A DNA stretch of 64,000 nt from Chitinophaga japonensis (GCF_007830125.1 NZ_VLLG01000002.1:2054550-2118549), one strand, 5' to 3'. Shown: positions 18,451 through 27,777, numbered from the stretch's first letter. Program-made: numbers and translations. Notes: generated from the letters alone by a model not told the origin.

Positions 18451-18867
18451 CTAAAAGTCTTTGAATATTTCCCCTACGGTCTCCTTCAGGTCCTTTGCCA
18501 GCAGGGGCTTCTTGAGCAGTTTTACAACCAGGGGGTTGGCATTGGTGCGGTTAATATCCCCATAATCCAGGGAAGAGGATACCATTACAATATGGCATTG
18601 GGACTTGATCTTGGAGGGGTAGCTGTCAAACGCCTGCAGGAACTCGAAGCCGTCCATTTCCGGCATCTGGATGTCCAGCAGTATAATGGTAGGCGGAATG
18701 CGGTGCAGGCTGATGTTGGACGACAGGAATTCCAGGGCCTTATTGGCGCTGGAAAAAGAAAGTACGGTCCTGCTGATCTGCTGCAGCGTGATCAGCTTTT
18801 CATGCAGCAGGAGATCAATCTCATTATCATCGACCAGGATGATGCGTAAGTCAGGAATCGAAATCAT
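18451..18867 (-). CDS. Single-domain response regulator (receiver only)
   Basis: This 138-residue protein is a CheY-like receiver and nothing else. The acidic pair is D13-D14 (LVDDNEID), the phosphoacceptor is D65 in LLDIQMPEMDG, the switch Ser is in IVMVSSS and the conserved Lys is K120 in LLKKPL. It has no output domain, so it must act by protein contact or as a phosphorelay shuttle. Its start codon lies inside the end of the upstream receiver-kinase gene (17-base overlap), so the two are translationally coupled. It is the last gene of a five-gene operon. Confidence 0.93.
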   Translation of the reverse strand: MISIPDLRIILVDDNEIDLLLHEKLITLQQISRTVLSFSSANKALEFLSSNISLHRIPPTIILLDIQMPEMDGFEFLQAFDSYPSKIKSQCHIVMVSSSLDYGDINRTNANPLVVKLLKKPLLAKDLKETVGEIFKDF

Positions 18868-19948
18868 TTCTGTTGGGAATAGTTATTTCAAACTGGGTGC
18901 CTTCACCGTATTTGGACTCCACATTGATCGTGCCGCCGATCTTGTTCAGCGCTTCCTTCACAATATACAGACCTATCCCGCTTCCCGGCTTGTTGTTGTT
19001 TTTCGAGCGGAAAAACATCTTAAAGATATTGTTCAGGTGCTCGCTCAGGATGCCAATGCCGTTATCCTCTATCCAGATGGTAGCCTTATGCGGTTCCACT
19101 TTCACGGTCAGGTTCACCTTGGGATTGGCCTCATCGGGCTTCTGGTATTTAACGGCATTCGAGATCAGGTTATTCAGGATAACGCTGATGCGGAATGTAT
19201 CTCCTTTAAAATCAACAGGTTGGTCAATATTTAGCTGGAATTCAATGGCGGTGTTCTGGGGCTTGAAGGCGGCAATGCACTCCTGCAAAAGACTGTCGAA
19301 GTCGATCTTTTCGTACTCTACGTCCAGCCGGGAATTCCGGTAGTACTCGATGATCTTCTGGATGAAGCCGTCCAACTTGAGGATGCAGGACTCTATCATG
19401 TCCACATAGCCGTTGGGGTCTTTTACGGAATTATCCAGGCGGGCCAGGTTGATAATACCCAGTACAGACATCAGGGGGGAGCGGAGGTCGTGCGAGGTGG
19501 AGTAGATGAACCGGTTCAGCTCATCATTTATCTTCTCCAGTTCGGTGATCTTTTCCTTCAGTTGCTTGCGGGCCTGGTACATCTCAAACGCGTTGCTGAT
19601 GGTGTTATGCAACTCGTATTCGTCCCAGGGCTTCTTTACATAGGAAAAAATATGCCCTTTATTGATGGCTTCAATAATATCTTCCACATCCGTATAACCG
19701 GTAAGCAGTATACGGATGGGGTCCGGCAGTTGATCCTTGATCTCACTGAAGAAATCCACGCCGGTAGAAACAGGCATTTTCTGATCTGCGATAATGATAT
19801 GTACATCTATACTCTTTAAGAGCAGCTTGCCTTCCTGTGCGGAACTGGCAGTGTATATCTCATAACTTCTACGAAAACTGGCTCTGAAAGCGTTGAGGTT
19901 ATGAACTTCATCATCGATGTACAATATCCTGATACGGTTCTCTTTCAT
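18851..19948 (-). CDS. Receiver-histidine kinase (REC-HisKA-HATPase)
   Basis: This 365-residue soluble protein has an N-terminal receiver (1-120; DD at 12-13, D55 in IIIADQKMP, switch T in ILLTGYTD, K in YVKKPW). A coiled coil follows at about 125-148. The HisKA helix has H153 in IYSTSHDLRSPLMSVLG. The HATPase domain has an N box (ILNNLISNAVKYQ), a G1 box (IEDNGIGI) and a G2 box (GSGIGLYIV). The receiver-first order means that phosphorylation from another kinase could set its activity. The likely donor is the 7TM kinase upstream (99-base gap) and the likely acceptor the receiver downstream. Confidence 0.93.
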   Translation of the reverse strand: MKENRIRILYIDDEVHNLNAFRASFRRSYEIYTASSAQEGKLLLKSIDVHIIIADQKMPVSTGVDFFSEIKDQLPDPIRILLTGYTDVEDIIEAINKGHIFSYVKKPWDEYELHNTISNAFEMYQARKQLKEKITELEKINDELNRFIYSTSHDLRSPLMSVLGIINLARLDNSVKDPNGYVDMIESCILKLDGFIQKIIEYYRNSRLDVEYEKIDFDSLLQECIAAFKPQNTAIEFQLNIDQPVDFKGDTFRISVILNNLISNAVKYQKPDEANPKVNLTVKVEPHKATIWIEDNGIGILSEHLNNIFKMFFRSKNNNKPGSGIGLYIVKEALNKIGGTINVESKYGEGTQFEITIPNRNDFDS

Positions 19949-20047
19949 CTGTTACATAATATCTTTGTATCGGTCAGATGGAACCTCGCATTCATACGCG
20001 CAGTTGCAGGAAAAGTTTATTATGCTCGGTTTCATTCAGGGATGCTG

Positions 20048-22210
20048 TTAAGTCGTCGGCTGACTAGTTATTTTGAATGGTAAATATATAACAAATTCCG
20101 CTCCTTCCCCGGGAGCCGTGTTTACCACGATACGCCCGTTGTGTTTTTCAATAATACTAAAAACAATAGACAATCCCAAACCGGTGCCTTCTCCCACGTC
20201 TTTGGTGGTGAAAAAGGGATCGAATATCTTTTCCTTTACCTCGGGCGTCATGCCGGAGCCGGTATCCCTAATGCTGATCACGGCGGTGTTGTTGTTTTCC
20301 TGCCGGGTGGTAATGGTCAGGCACTCCTCCGTATGGGTGCCTTTGCTTTTCATGGCGTTCAGGGCATTGGTAATAATGTTCATGAACACCTGGTTGACCT
20401 TGCCGGCGTAGCACTCTATCTTGGGCAGGTCGCCGTATTGTTTGATCACTTTTACATTCGGCGGAATATTGTTGCGCAGCAGCACCAGTGTGGAGTCCAG
20501 CCCTTCATGAAGGTCCACGGACTTCACATCACTTTCATCCAGGCGGCTGAAGGTGCGCAGCCCTTTTACGATCTCGGCGGTACGCACGGCGCCGTCCTCT
20601 ATGCCCTTTATCAGGTCGGATATCTCTTCATGTATATAATCGATGTCTATTTGCTTCTTGTAGTCCGCTATTTCCCGGAAAGCGTGCTGCAGGTCCGGCA
20701 CCTGCTCCAACTGGTCGTATTTGTGCAGCAGGGTCTTGATGTCCTCAATATCCAGCTTCAGGGGCTTGATGTTGGAGGTCACAAAATTGATCGGGTTGTT
20801 GATCTCATGGGCAATGCCGGCGGTGAGCTGACCCAGGGAGGCCATTTTTTCCTTTTCCACCAGTTGCGTCTGGGCTTCCTTCAGGCTGGTAAGGGCCACG
20901 TTCAGCTCATTATTGGACTTTTGCAGGGCCTGTGTGCGCTCGTTTACCTTTCTTTCCAGTACAACGTTCTGCTCGCGCACCAGTTGTTCGTTCTCCTGGG
21001 ATACCTTCAGCGCATGGGCCTGCGATTCCTCCTTCTCCTTCTTGTAGGTGTTGATACGGTCCGCCAGCGCAAAGGACAGCAGCACTACTTCCACGGCGGA
21101 GCCAATGAGCAGGATATGGCTGGTGAACATATTATAAGGTATCACGCCTACATCTTTCAGTACAAATATGATAATAGCGGATATGAATACGAACCAGGCG
21201 GCTATAAATATCCTGGCCAGCCGGTACCTGCGGGCCTGTATGATACCGAATATCAGTATGAAGATCACCACGGACAGCGCCAGCAGGTCTATCAGGCCAT
21301 AGGCGGCGGAAAGCTGGCCCATTAAGGACAGCACCAGCGCACCGCAGTAGGCGATGATGAAAAACCAGAACAGCTTGTGGGCCCGGGGGGCGCGCTCCTT
21401 TACATGCAGGAAGTTCTTTACAAACAGCAGTACGCCTATGCCGGACAGCACCCCTCCCCATTGCACGCTCTGCTCGGTTAAAAACCGGTTCTCATGCCAC
21501 CAGTAGCGGTACCCGAAGCCCTGCAGGCATACCTGGGTAAAGCCCACGGTGAATATATAGAAGATGTAGTAGAAATAGCTCCAGTCGCGGGTGGTGAAAA
21601 AGATAAAGATGTTGTAAAAGATCATGACCAGTATCACCCCTATGTAGATGGCCAGGAACAGGTCGTCATTATTGAGCTTGGCGAGTATCTCCCTTTCTGT
21701 GCCAATGTAGGTGGGCACCAGGATGGGCTCTTTGCTCTGGATACGGAAGAGAAATGTTTTAGCCCCGCCGGAAGGCACATTCAGGTCGAAAACAAAATTC
21801 TGGTGATTGTAGGGCCGCTGCTTAAAGGGCCGGAGGTCGCCGCTCTGCACTACGCCGTACCGCCCGTCGCCCACCGGGAAATAGTAATCTATCTTGTCCA
21901 GTATGGGATAGGTGATATCCAGCTTCAGGGTATTTTCCGGGGTTTGATTGGCCACCGTGAAACGCAGCCATACCGTGTTGGGTGTGATGGCGAAATTGGG
22001 TATCTGTTTATCGATCGGCTGGAATTTACGGCTGGCCAGCACATCATTGATCTGCAGGGAACCTTCCGGGTCCAGCAGGTATTCCATCTGGCCGTATACC
22101 GCCAGTTGCAGGGGCTGCTGCGGGGTAATGGTGATCGTGTCCGCCCGGGCAGCCTGATAGCTGCACAGCAGCAGGGATAATACCAGTGATATAATAAGGT
22201 GGCGCTTCAT
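20048..22210 (-). CDS. 7TMR-DISM sensor histidine kinase
   Basis: This 720-residue kinase has a signal peptide (1-23). A periplasmic jelly-roll 7TMR-DISMED2-type domain follows (about 30-170; TVWLRFTVANQTPENTLKLDI, FLFRIQSKEPI), of the kind thought to bind carbohydrate-like ligands. Seven membrane helices lie at about 185-385. A coiled coil spans about 390-455. HisKA carries the phosphoacceptor in AGIAHEINNPINFV (His near 467). The HATPase has an N box (VFMNIITNALNAM), DTGSGMTPE and FTTKDVGEGTGLGLSIV. It lies 24 bases after the E1-like gene and is the only membrane receptor of the five-gene operon, so it is the likely input. Confidence 0.95.
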   Translation of the reverse strand: MKRHLIISLVLSLLLCSYQAARADTITITPQQPLQLAVYGQMEYLLDPEGSLQINDVLASRKFQPIDKQIPNFAITPNTVWLRFTVANQTPENTLKLDITYPILDKIDYYFPVGDGRYGVVQSGDLRPFKQRPYNHQNFVFDLNVPSGGAKTFLFRIQSKEPILVPTYIGTEREILAKLNNDDLFLAIYIGVILVMIFYNIFIFFTTRDWSYFYYIFYIFTVGFTQVCLQGFGYRYWWHENRFLTEQSVQWGGVLSGIGVLLFVKNFLHVKERAPRAHKLFWFFIIAYCGALVLSLMGQLSAAYGLIDLLALSVVIFILIFGIIQARRYRLARIFIAAWFVFISAIIIFVLKDVGVIPYNMFTSHILLIGSAVEVVLLSFALADRINTYKKEKEESQAHALKVSQENEQLVREQNVVLERKVNERTQALQKSNNELNVALTSLKEAQTQLVEKEKMASLGQLTAGIAHEINNPINFVTSNIKPLKLDIEDIKTLLHKYDQLEQVPDLQHAFREIADYKKQIDIDYIHEEISDLIKGIEDGAVRTAEIVKGLRTFSRLDESDVKSVDLHEGLDSTLVLLRNNIPPNVKVIKQYGDLPKIECYAGKVNQVFMNIITNALNAMKSKGTHTEECLTITTRQENNNTAVISIRDTGSGMTPEVKEKIFDPFFTTKDVGEGTGLGLSIVFSIIEKHNGRIVVNTAPGEGAEFVIYLPFKITSQPTT

Positions 22211-22234
22211 GCGGCGGTAAAGTAAAGTTGCTGT

Positions 22235-23338
22235 TTAAAAAACCTGGTCCGGGTCTACATAGTACCGGCCTGAAGGCATCGGGCGATCCAGGCAGATCTC
22301 CCGGCACACGTGGGCCACCATCGCTCCTCCCAACGCCACTGCAGAAGCCAGTTGCGGCCAGGTGGTAATGCTCCGGCCTATTTCCCCAATGGAGTGCTTC
22401 AGCTTGTCTGATATATTATCGTAGTCCAATATATCATAGACCAGCCGCATGCGCTCTTCCCCGCTGAACTGCCGGATACTGCTGTAAGATAAGGTTTCCT
22501 GCACTTTTCCGTGCAAAATGGGGCGATCGGGTTCCTGGTCAAACCGTTCAATGTCCATCATGCCCCTGTCGGAAGTCTCCATGATCACGGGCATGCGCGC
22601 CGCCCGGGCCTGCTGCCGGCTCAGTATTTTGATGTCCAGGCTGTCGCATTCCTCCACCAGCACATCCAGGCGGCCGTTGCCGGTTAAAAAGGATGCGATG
22701 TTGCTTTCCGTAATGCCTTCGTCAAAACAGGTGACTTTGAGGAAAGGGTCCAGCTCGGCTATTTCCCGGGCTACTATGGTGGTTTTGGGCAGGCCTATGT
22801 TATGGACGCCGGCGCGCAGCCGGTTCAGGTTACTGAGGTCCAGCGTGTCAAAGTCAGCGATCCGCAGCTCCCCGCACACCCTTTCCATGGCCAGGGTAAG
22901 GGCGGCGGACTGGCCCACGGAAAGCCCGATGATGCCGATCTTTTTGGTAGCCAGCCGTTGTATCTCTTCCGCGGTGATCTTGTGCTGGTTCCGGCTGGTG
23001 CGCATTTCCACGAACTCCGCTTCGTCCAGCAGGTGCACCAGCCGCTGCGACCAGGGATAGTACACCCAAACGCCGTAGGCATCCAGGGAGCCGGCGCCGG
23101 CATGGGCGGTTATCTTTTGCTGTAATTGTTCTTCAGACAATTTTTCTGCCGGGTGCCTTGTTTTGATCAGCTCCTTCAGTTGCTGCCGGATGGTGTCATG
23201 TACCCGGATGTGGGGATGGGTGTGCAGCAGTTCCCGGAGAGCTTCCTGCTGTGGCGGGTGTTGTAAACGGAAGAAAAGAACGGCCCGTTGGTCCTGGTCC
23301 TTGCTTGCTGTCAGGTACTTTTCATCTATCAGGTTCAT
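22235..23338 (-). CDS. E1/ThiF-like adenylating enzyme (possible Rv1355c-type relative)
   Basis: This 367-residue protein has an N-terminal region of unknown fold (1-125) and an E1-like Rossmann domain (about 128-285). Nucleotide-binding features are intact: GLSVGQS at 138-144, D162 and D164 in ADFDTLDLSNLNR, the Arg in SNLNR, K185 in GLPKTT, and DVLVEECDSLDIK at 225-237. E1-like enzymes adenylate a carboxylate, usually the C-terminus of a ubiquitin-like protein, or a small substrate. No zinc Cys pairs and no clear catalytic Cys are seen, and no ubiquitin-like gene adjoins. I chose the ATG at 23338 because the earlier frame overlaps the upstream gene. It is 19 bases from the GNAT-like gene. 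The substrate is unknown. Confidence 0.82.
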   Translation of the reverse strand: MNLIDEKYLTASKDQDQRAVLFFRLQHPPQQEALRELLHTHPHIRVHDTIRQQLKELIKTRHPAEKLSEEQLQQKITAHAGAGSLDAYGVWVYYPWSQRLVHLLDEAEFVEMRTSRNQHKITAEEIQRLATKKIGIIGLSVGQSAALTLAMERVCGELRIADFDTLDLSNLNRLRAGVHNIGLPKTTIVAREIAELDPFLKVTCFDEGITESNIASFLTGNGRLDVLVEECDSLDIKILSRQQARAARMPVIMETSDRGMMDIERFDQEPDRPILHGKVQETLSYSSIRQFSGEERMRLVYDILDYDNISDKLKHSIGEIGRSITTWPQLASAVALGGAMVAHVCREICLDRPMPSGRYYVDPDQVF

Positions 23339-23357
23339 ATATTCAAATGGCGCTTTG

Positions 23358-24080
23358 TTATTGCACAAGTAGGCTGTCGTGCTGGTGGGCGCGCATAATG
23401 CGCAGGTCATAGTCCAGCAGCATTTCTCCCTTGGGCCCTTTTTCAACAACCGTCTGCACGGGATTGTTACGCAGGTGCATTATTTTTTCCCTTTCTTCGG
23501 GATGTGCGCTGCGCTGCTCCCAGGGGTCGGTGAGTATCATGGCGGTTGCGATCAGGTCTTCCTTGGGATAGTAGAAGGTGCCCTGGTTGCCGATATCGGT
23601 CATTATCTTATAGCCGGTTTTGCTGCAGTTCCTGAAAGTGGTTTGTGCGCAAAAGGCCAGGAAACTGGTAACCGGGAGCTGGCTGAGCACGGCGTTTACG
23701 ACCCGGAACAGCACGATGCTGCCCACACCCCATCCCGCTACTTCCCGGGAGTTCCACAGGCCGCAGAATTCCCCGGTGCCGCCCTGGCTCTGCAGGTTCT
23801 TTACCATGTCGAAGATCCGCGTATCCATATTATTGATGGCGGTTTCTATGGGGAGGGGAATGCTGCCGCCGCCCAGTTGTATCCGGCACCCGCCATACAC
23901 TTTTTGCCCGTCTTCAGAGGTAACGGTAATCAGGTAGGCATACGGTTCATACATCCAGTCAATACTGGCCGAGGTAACTTTTGTTACCCCGTACGATTCC
24001 AGTACTTTTCTGTGCCCGTTGATGTACTGCATACATTCTTCGGGATAATCAATTGCCCTGAATACTCTTACCTTAAGCAT
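23358..24080 (-). CDS. GNAT-fold acyltransferase, autoinducer-synthase-like
   Basis: This 240-residue protein has the overall pattern of GNAT-fold acyltransferases close to LuxI/FeeM-type N-acyl synthases. The N-terminal half holds VFRAIDYPEECMQYINGH, then the central strands YAYLITVTSED and KVYGGCRIQLGGGSIPLPIE, equivalent to the R-L...LP segment of that group. The C-terminal half holds GTGEFCGLWNSREVAGWGVGS, equivalent to the E-...-S/T-R region, and ends in FRNCSKTGYKIM. It heads the minus-strand operon with the E1-like enzyme and the kinases. The function is inferred: it may acylate an amino-containing small molecule. The match is by eye and moderate. Confidence 0.6.
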   Translation of the reverse strand: MLKVRVFRAIDYPEECMQYINGHRKVLESYGVTKVTSASIDWMYEPYAYLITVTSEDGQKVYGGCRIQLGGGSIPLPIETAINNMDTRIFDMVKNLQSQGGTGEFCGLWNSREVAGWGVGSIVLFRVVNAVLSQLPVTSFLAFCAQTTFRNCSKTGYKIMTDIGNQGTFYYPKEDLIATAMILTDPWEQRSAHPEEREKIMHLRNNPVQTVVEKGPKGEMLLDYDLRIMRAHQHDSLLVQ

Positions 24081-24593
24081 GTATAGGAATGCTTTTAATT
24101 ATTAAATCCCGGTAAACCCGTGCGCTGCTATATCGCTTCCTCCTGCTACAGTTCAAATACGTAAAACACCGCTTAAGAAAAATGATATCTTAAGGAGGTG
24201 ATATCTGTCAGCAAATCATTTTCTAACCGGTGGTAGCTCATGACATACGTTTGTCGGCATTTACTCATAGTCAGGCTGCTTGGGCAGGAGTAACAAATTG
24301 CGCTACTGTGCTTACAGCAGGCACCGCCCGGGATAAATAGTCTCATTGTTATACCAGAATAGTTATGTCGTCAACTTTTCTTCACATGAAGGTACTGGTA
24401 AAATAATATTATTTTGACAATAAATCATAAGGAATTTTTTTATTCCGCCTATTGCTGAGCAAGGATTGTGCGGCCGGCTACCAGCCGCTTACTTAAATAA
24501 GTGGTGTAATATTTGTAGCTTTACTCCCCTTGCCTGCGTAGCTTTGCAGATGCTTCAAAAAGCGATTATATCATCAATCTCAATACTATTGAT
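24081..24593. other. Intergenic region between divergent operon and SOD gene
   Basis: About 510 bases. It must hold the promoters of the GNAT-led operon (minus) and the SOD gene (plus), but no clean TAnnTTTG box was found on either strand. No RNA gene or coding sequence is recognised; a 60-codon plus-strand frame (24466-24648) overlaps the SOD start and is not convincing. Confidence 0.45.
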
Positions 24594-25328
24594 ATGGATA
24601 AGAGAGAATTCATCAAGCTGGCCGGCCTTGCAGGGGTGGCTGCATTAAGCAATCCAACCAGCGTACTGGCCGCTTCACCTGCCCGTACTACTGCCGCTCT
24701 GGCAACAGGACCCAAAGCTCCATTTGAACTGCCTCCTTTGCCTTATGCCTTTGATGCCCTGGAGCCCAACATTGACAAACTGACCATGGAGATTCACCAT
24801 GACAAACACCACGGTGGTTATGTAAAGAAGCTGAACGATGCGGTGCAGGGCACTTCTTTTGCCAGCCTCAGCCTGGAACAGATACTGAATAAAGTAACGG
24901 CAAAGGACAAGGCTATACGTAATAACGGGGGCGGGCACTACAATCACTCCCTGTTCTGGACCTGGATGTCGCCGGAAAAAACTACGCCTTCCGACAAGCT
25001 GAAAACTGCTATCAACGGCGCTTTCGGCTCCTGGGACACTTTCCAGCAAAAGTTCAGTGACGCCGCCAAAGGCGTATTCGGCTCCGGCTGGGCCTGGCTG
25101 ATCGTAACGCCGTCCAAAAAGCTGTCCGTGGTGTCTACACCCAACCAGGACAACCCGCTGATGCACCAGATCGTGAAGGAAAGAGGGCTGCCCATATTAG
25201 GGATCGATGTATGGGAGCACGCTTATTACCTGAAGCACCAGAACCGCCGGCCTGAATATATAGAAGCGTTCTGGAACGTGGTGAACTGGCCTGAAGTGGA
25301 AAAGCATTATGATATGGCCATGAAATAA
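24594..25328 (+). CDS. Exported Fe/Mn superoxide dismutase
   Basis: This 244-residue enzyme dismutates superoxide. The metal ligands are visible: H68 in [14 protein letters not shown]118 in HYNHSLFW, D205 and H209 in [13 protein letters not shown]. Most cytosolic family members are about 200 residues; the extra ~40 N-terminal residues here are an export signal ([18 protein letters not shown], cleavage likely near VLAA). The segment resembles a Tat-type signal but has Lys-Arg rather than Arg-Arg, and a Sec signal is possible. A periplasmic location is inferred. It converges on the glycosyltransferase gene with 11 bases between stops. Confidence 0.94.
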   Translation: MDKREFIKLAGLAGVAALSNPTSVLAASPARTTAALATGPKAPFELPPLPYAFDALEPNIDKLTMEIHHDKHHGGYVKKLNDAVQGTSFASLSLEQILNKVTAKDKAIRNNGGGHYNHSLFWTWMSPEKTTPSDKLKTAINGAFGSWDTFQQKFSDAAKGVFGSGWAWLIVTPSKKLSVVSTPNQDNPLMHQIVKERGLPILGIDVWEHAYYLKHQNRRPEYIEAFWNVVNWPEVEKHYDMAMK

Positions 25329-25339
25329 GGTCGTATCCT

Positions 25340-26926
25340 TTATTTTCTTCTGAAAAATATAAAACCGTTCTGTTCCCCCACCACCTCCAGGTTGGGGTGG
25401 TGGCGGTACGGTTCGCTATCCTTGTTACGGCATACAAAATAGGCTGGCCGGTCCACCCGCCCGTTCAAAAGCCATGTTTCCCGGTAATAGCCGCTGCCGG
25501 CCGCCGGCCGTTTTTTACCATAAAAAAGAGGCGCATAAGTAGTATAGCGCAGTGGTTTGATGTACACGTCCTTCCCTTCAAAAGACCGGAAAAAACTGAC
25601 GGCCGCCCTTTGCGTATGCGCTTCTATTTTGGGCAGCAGTTGCAGCAGCGTTACCTGTACGGCGGCCATGGTGCTGATAAAAAGGCACAGCAGCCCGCCC
25701 TGGTACCTTCTCCTGAACAACCATACCCCGCTCAGGACTATCAATATAATATACAACAGGCCATAAGCGGTTTCCCAGATGCTCCAGGGTACATCTGCCT
25801 GCACCAGCGCCCGCAGGAACCGGTCCGTTATATAGGGCAGCAGCGTATCCCTATACACGCCTGCCAGGGGAATGGCCGCCATGGCCATGCCCAGGATAAT
25901 GCCTGTGAACAGCAGCAATACAATGTTCCACCCCGGCAGTACGTGCCGTCCGTCCGTGATCCGGTATACCTGCCTGGCAGCCAGGAAGGACAGCGGCAGA
26001 AAGCTAAGGGAGGAGGGCCACAACAGCAGCACTACCCAGAACAGCGACCACATCCACATCCGGAAACCCTTTAGCTCCATGGGCAGGGGAGATTTGTACA
26101 CCGACCGTTTCCTGCGCCCCTGCAGGTAGCTGAACAGGAAAATACTGGCGGGGAAGCAGCCCGGCAGCCATATCCAGTAATAAAAGGTATCGGCATACCA
26201 GGCGCCTGGCAGCCCCGTCACCTGCTGCCGTAAAAAGGCGCCTGCATGTTGCCAGCCGTACTGGTAGCCGGTATAGCAGAGCCACAGCGTTATGGGCAGG
26301 CAGGCTATGAATAATATTAATACCAGGCTCCCTGTCCGGATACCGGTCTTGCCCTTGCTGGCCACCCAGTATACCAGCAGGGTAAGGAGGCTCAGCAGTA
26401 TGGCTACCGGTCCTTTGGCCAGCACGGCCAGCCCCAGGCAAATACCGCTTAGCGCGGCCATACGGGAAGCTTTGGCATAAAAGCCGGTGCGGTAGGCAAA
26501 GTATACGGAGAGCAGGAACAGGTAATTGAATATGGTATCTGCCAGCCCCAGCCGGTACCCGGCCTGCAGCAGCCAGGAGCCGGCATGCACCAGCGCCCAC
26601 CACACTCCCAACTGGGGCCCGGCCAGTCTTTTACCGATCCCGTAAAGGGTAAGCAGGGTAATAATACCCGTAACGGCAGCCGGGAAGCGGGCGGCGAACT
26701 CACTCACGCCCAGCAGGGCCATGCTGCCGGCCTGCATCCATATAAACAGGGGGTATTGATCATAAACGGGCTGAAAGTCCAGTTGTACCAGGAAGTAATT
26801 GCCGCTTGCCAGCATCTCGCGTGCTGCCTCCGCCGAACCGGTTTCCAGCGGGTCCAGCAGGTGCACGGATCCCAGGAAAGGAATAAACAGGAGGCCTGCT
26901 ACTATGGCAATCGGGAGGTATCTCAT
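25340..26926 (-). CDS. GT39/ArnT-like polyprenyl-phosphate glycosyltransferase
   Basis: This 528-residue polytopic membrane protein is of the GT-C, ArnT/PMT-like type. The acidic first loop carries LLDPLETGSAEAAREML, the counterpart of the family's D-E catalytic motif, followed by LDFQPVYDQYPLFIWMQ. About ten to twelve hydrophobic segments follow, then a soluble C-terminal part (about 445-528). Such enzymes move a sugar from undecaprenyl phosphate to lipid A, protein or other acceptors on the outer leaflet. The gene is downstream of a PAP2 phosphatase and an LptF/LptG permease on the same strand, which suggests an envelope role. Confidence 0.85.
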   Translation of the reverse strand: MRYLPIAIVAGLLFIPFLGSVHLLDPLETGSAEAAREMLASGNYFLVQLDFQPVYDQYPLFIWMQAGSMALLGVSEFAARFPAAVTGIITLLTLYGIGKRLAGPQLGVWWALVHAGSWLLQAGYRLGLADTIFNYLFLLSVYFAYRTGFYAKASRMAALSGICLGLAVLAKGPVAILLSLLTLLVYWVASKGKTGIRTGSLVLILFIACLPITLWLCYTGYQYGWQHAGAFLRQQVTGLPGAWYADTFYYWIWLPGCFPASIFLFSYLQGRRKRSVYKSPLPMELKGFRMWMWSLFWVVLLLWPSSLSFLPLSFLAARQVYRITDGRHVLPGWNIVLLLFTGIILGMAMAAIPLAGVYRDTLLPYITDRFLRALVQADVPWSIWETAYGLLYIILIVLSGVWLFRRRYQGGLLCLFISTMAAVQVTLLQLLPKIEAHTQRAAVSFFRSFEGKDVYIKPLRYTTYAPLFYGKKRPAAGSGYYRETWLLNGRVDRPAYFVCRNKDSEPYRHHPNLEVVGEQNGFIFFRRK

Positions 26927-27076
26927 CGGGTCAGGTTCGTGGTTTATGGTTTAAACAGTAGAACAGCTTATGGTGTTTAACGGCGAATTACCGGATTTAT
27001 TTAACGATCCCATAAACTATTATGCAGATCCGGCGAATTGCCGGACCGTTTCCCCCATGCACCAACGCAACCTTCA

Positions 27077-27766
27077 TTATCCCGGCTGGGCCTCTGCCAG
27101 CAGCGCTGCTTCGGCTTCCATGGCCGCCTGCGGGCAAAGCTCCGGTGTTTTGGTGAGGTTCCTGTACTCGAACAAACTGTATACCACAAAACTTGTAGCA
27201 GCGCCAATAATGCTGCCAATGTAAATATCCTGGAAGAAATGCTGCGCCAGGTATACGCGGGAATAGGCCGCTGCCAGGGCTACCCCCATAAACAACGCGC
27301 CCCGCTTCTTGTTGTTGTCAATCAGCGCCAGGTAGCAGAAGAGCGCAAAAGCGCAGGCGGCATGGCCGGAGGGAAAGCTGTGGTTATAGTGCGGCGGCAT
27401 CCATTTTACCAGGTGCAGCAGGGAAGGGTCCTGGAAATAGCCTAAAGGCCGGGGCGCGTCAATGGTGCGCTTCATCACCTGTACAATAACCGTTTCCGTT
27501 AGTACAGTGGTCAGCCCTATCAGGAAGGGACGGAACTTCCGGGCCACCAGGAGGTACAGCAGCACCGCGCCGAAAACAATCCCGTCTGCCAGGTAGGTAA
27601 AGCCCGTCATCAACACATCTACAAACGGGCAGCATGAGTGATTAATGCCCATGAACAGCTCCTCGCGGGTAAAAATGCTCTGCAAAACAGCGCCTACCAG
27701 TATCCATACCAGTAGCGGAAGAAAGAACCAGGCGTTCCTTCTTAACAGTGTAACGAACGTTTTCAA
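27077..27766 (-). CDS. PAP2-family membrane phosphatase
   Basis: This 229-residue membrane protein carries all three PAP2 motifs: KRTIDAPRP (motif 1), PSGHAACAF (motif 2) and SRVYLAQHFFQDI (motif 3, catalytic His). About six hydrophobic segments are present. PAP2 enzymes dephosphorylate lipid pyrophosphates such as undecaprenyl-PP or lipid A. The start lies 11 bases past the stop of the LptF/LptG gene, so the two are co-transcribed. A role in lipid A or carrier-lipid processing alongside the permease and GT39 enzyme is inferred. Confidence 0.92.
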   Translation of the reverse strand: MKTFVTLLRRNAWFFLPLLVWILVGAVLQSIFTREELFMGINHSCCPFVDVLMTGFTYLADGIVFGAVLLYLLVARKFRPFLIGLTTVLTETVIVQVMKRTIDAPRPLGYFQDPSLLHLVKWMPPHYNHSFPSGHAACAFALFCYLALIDNNKKRGALFMGVALAAAYSRVYLAQHFFQDIYIGSIIGAATSFVVYSLFEYRNLTKTPELCPQAAMEAEAALLAEAQPG

Positions 27767-27777
27767 AGTAGAACGTT

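Noticed and set aside
24466..24648. 60-codon frame upstream of the SOD gene
   Set aside because: It overlaps the SOD start in another frame and has no features.
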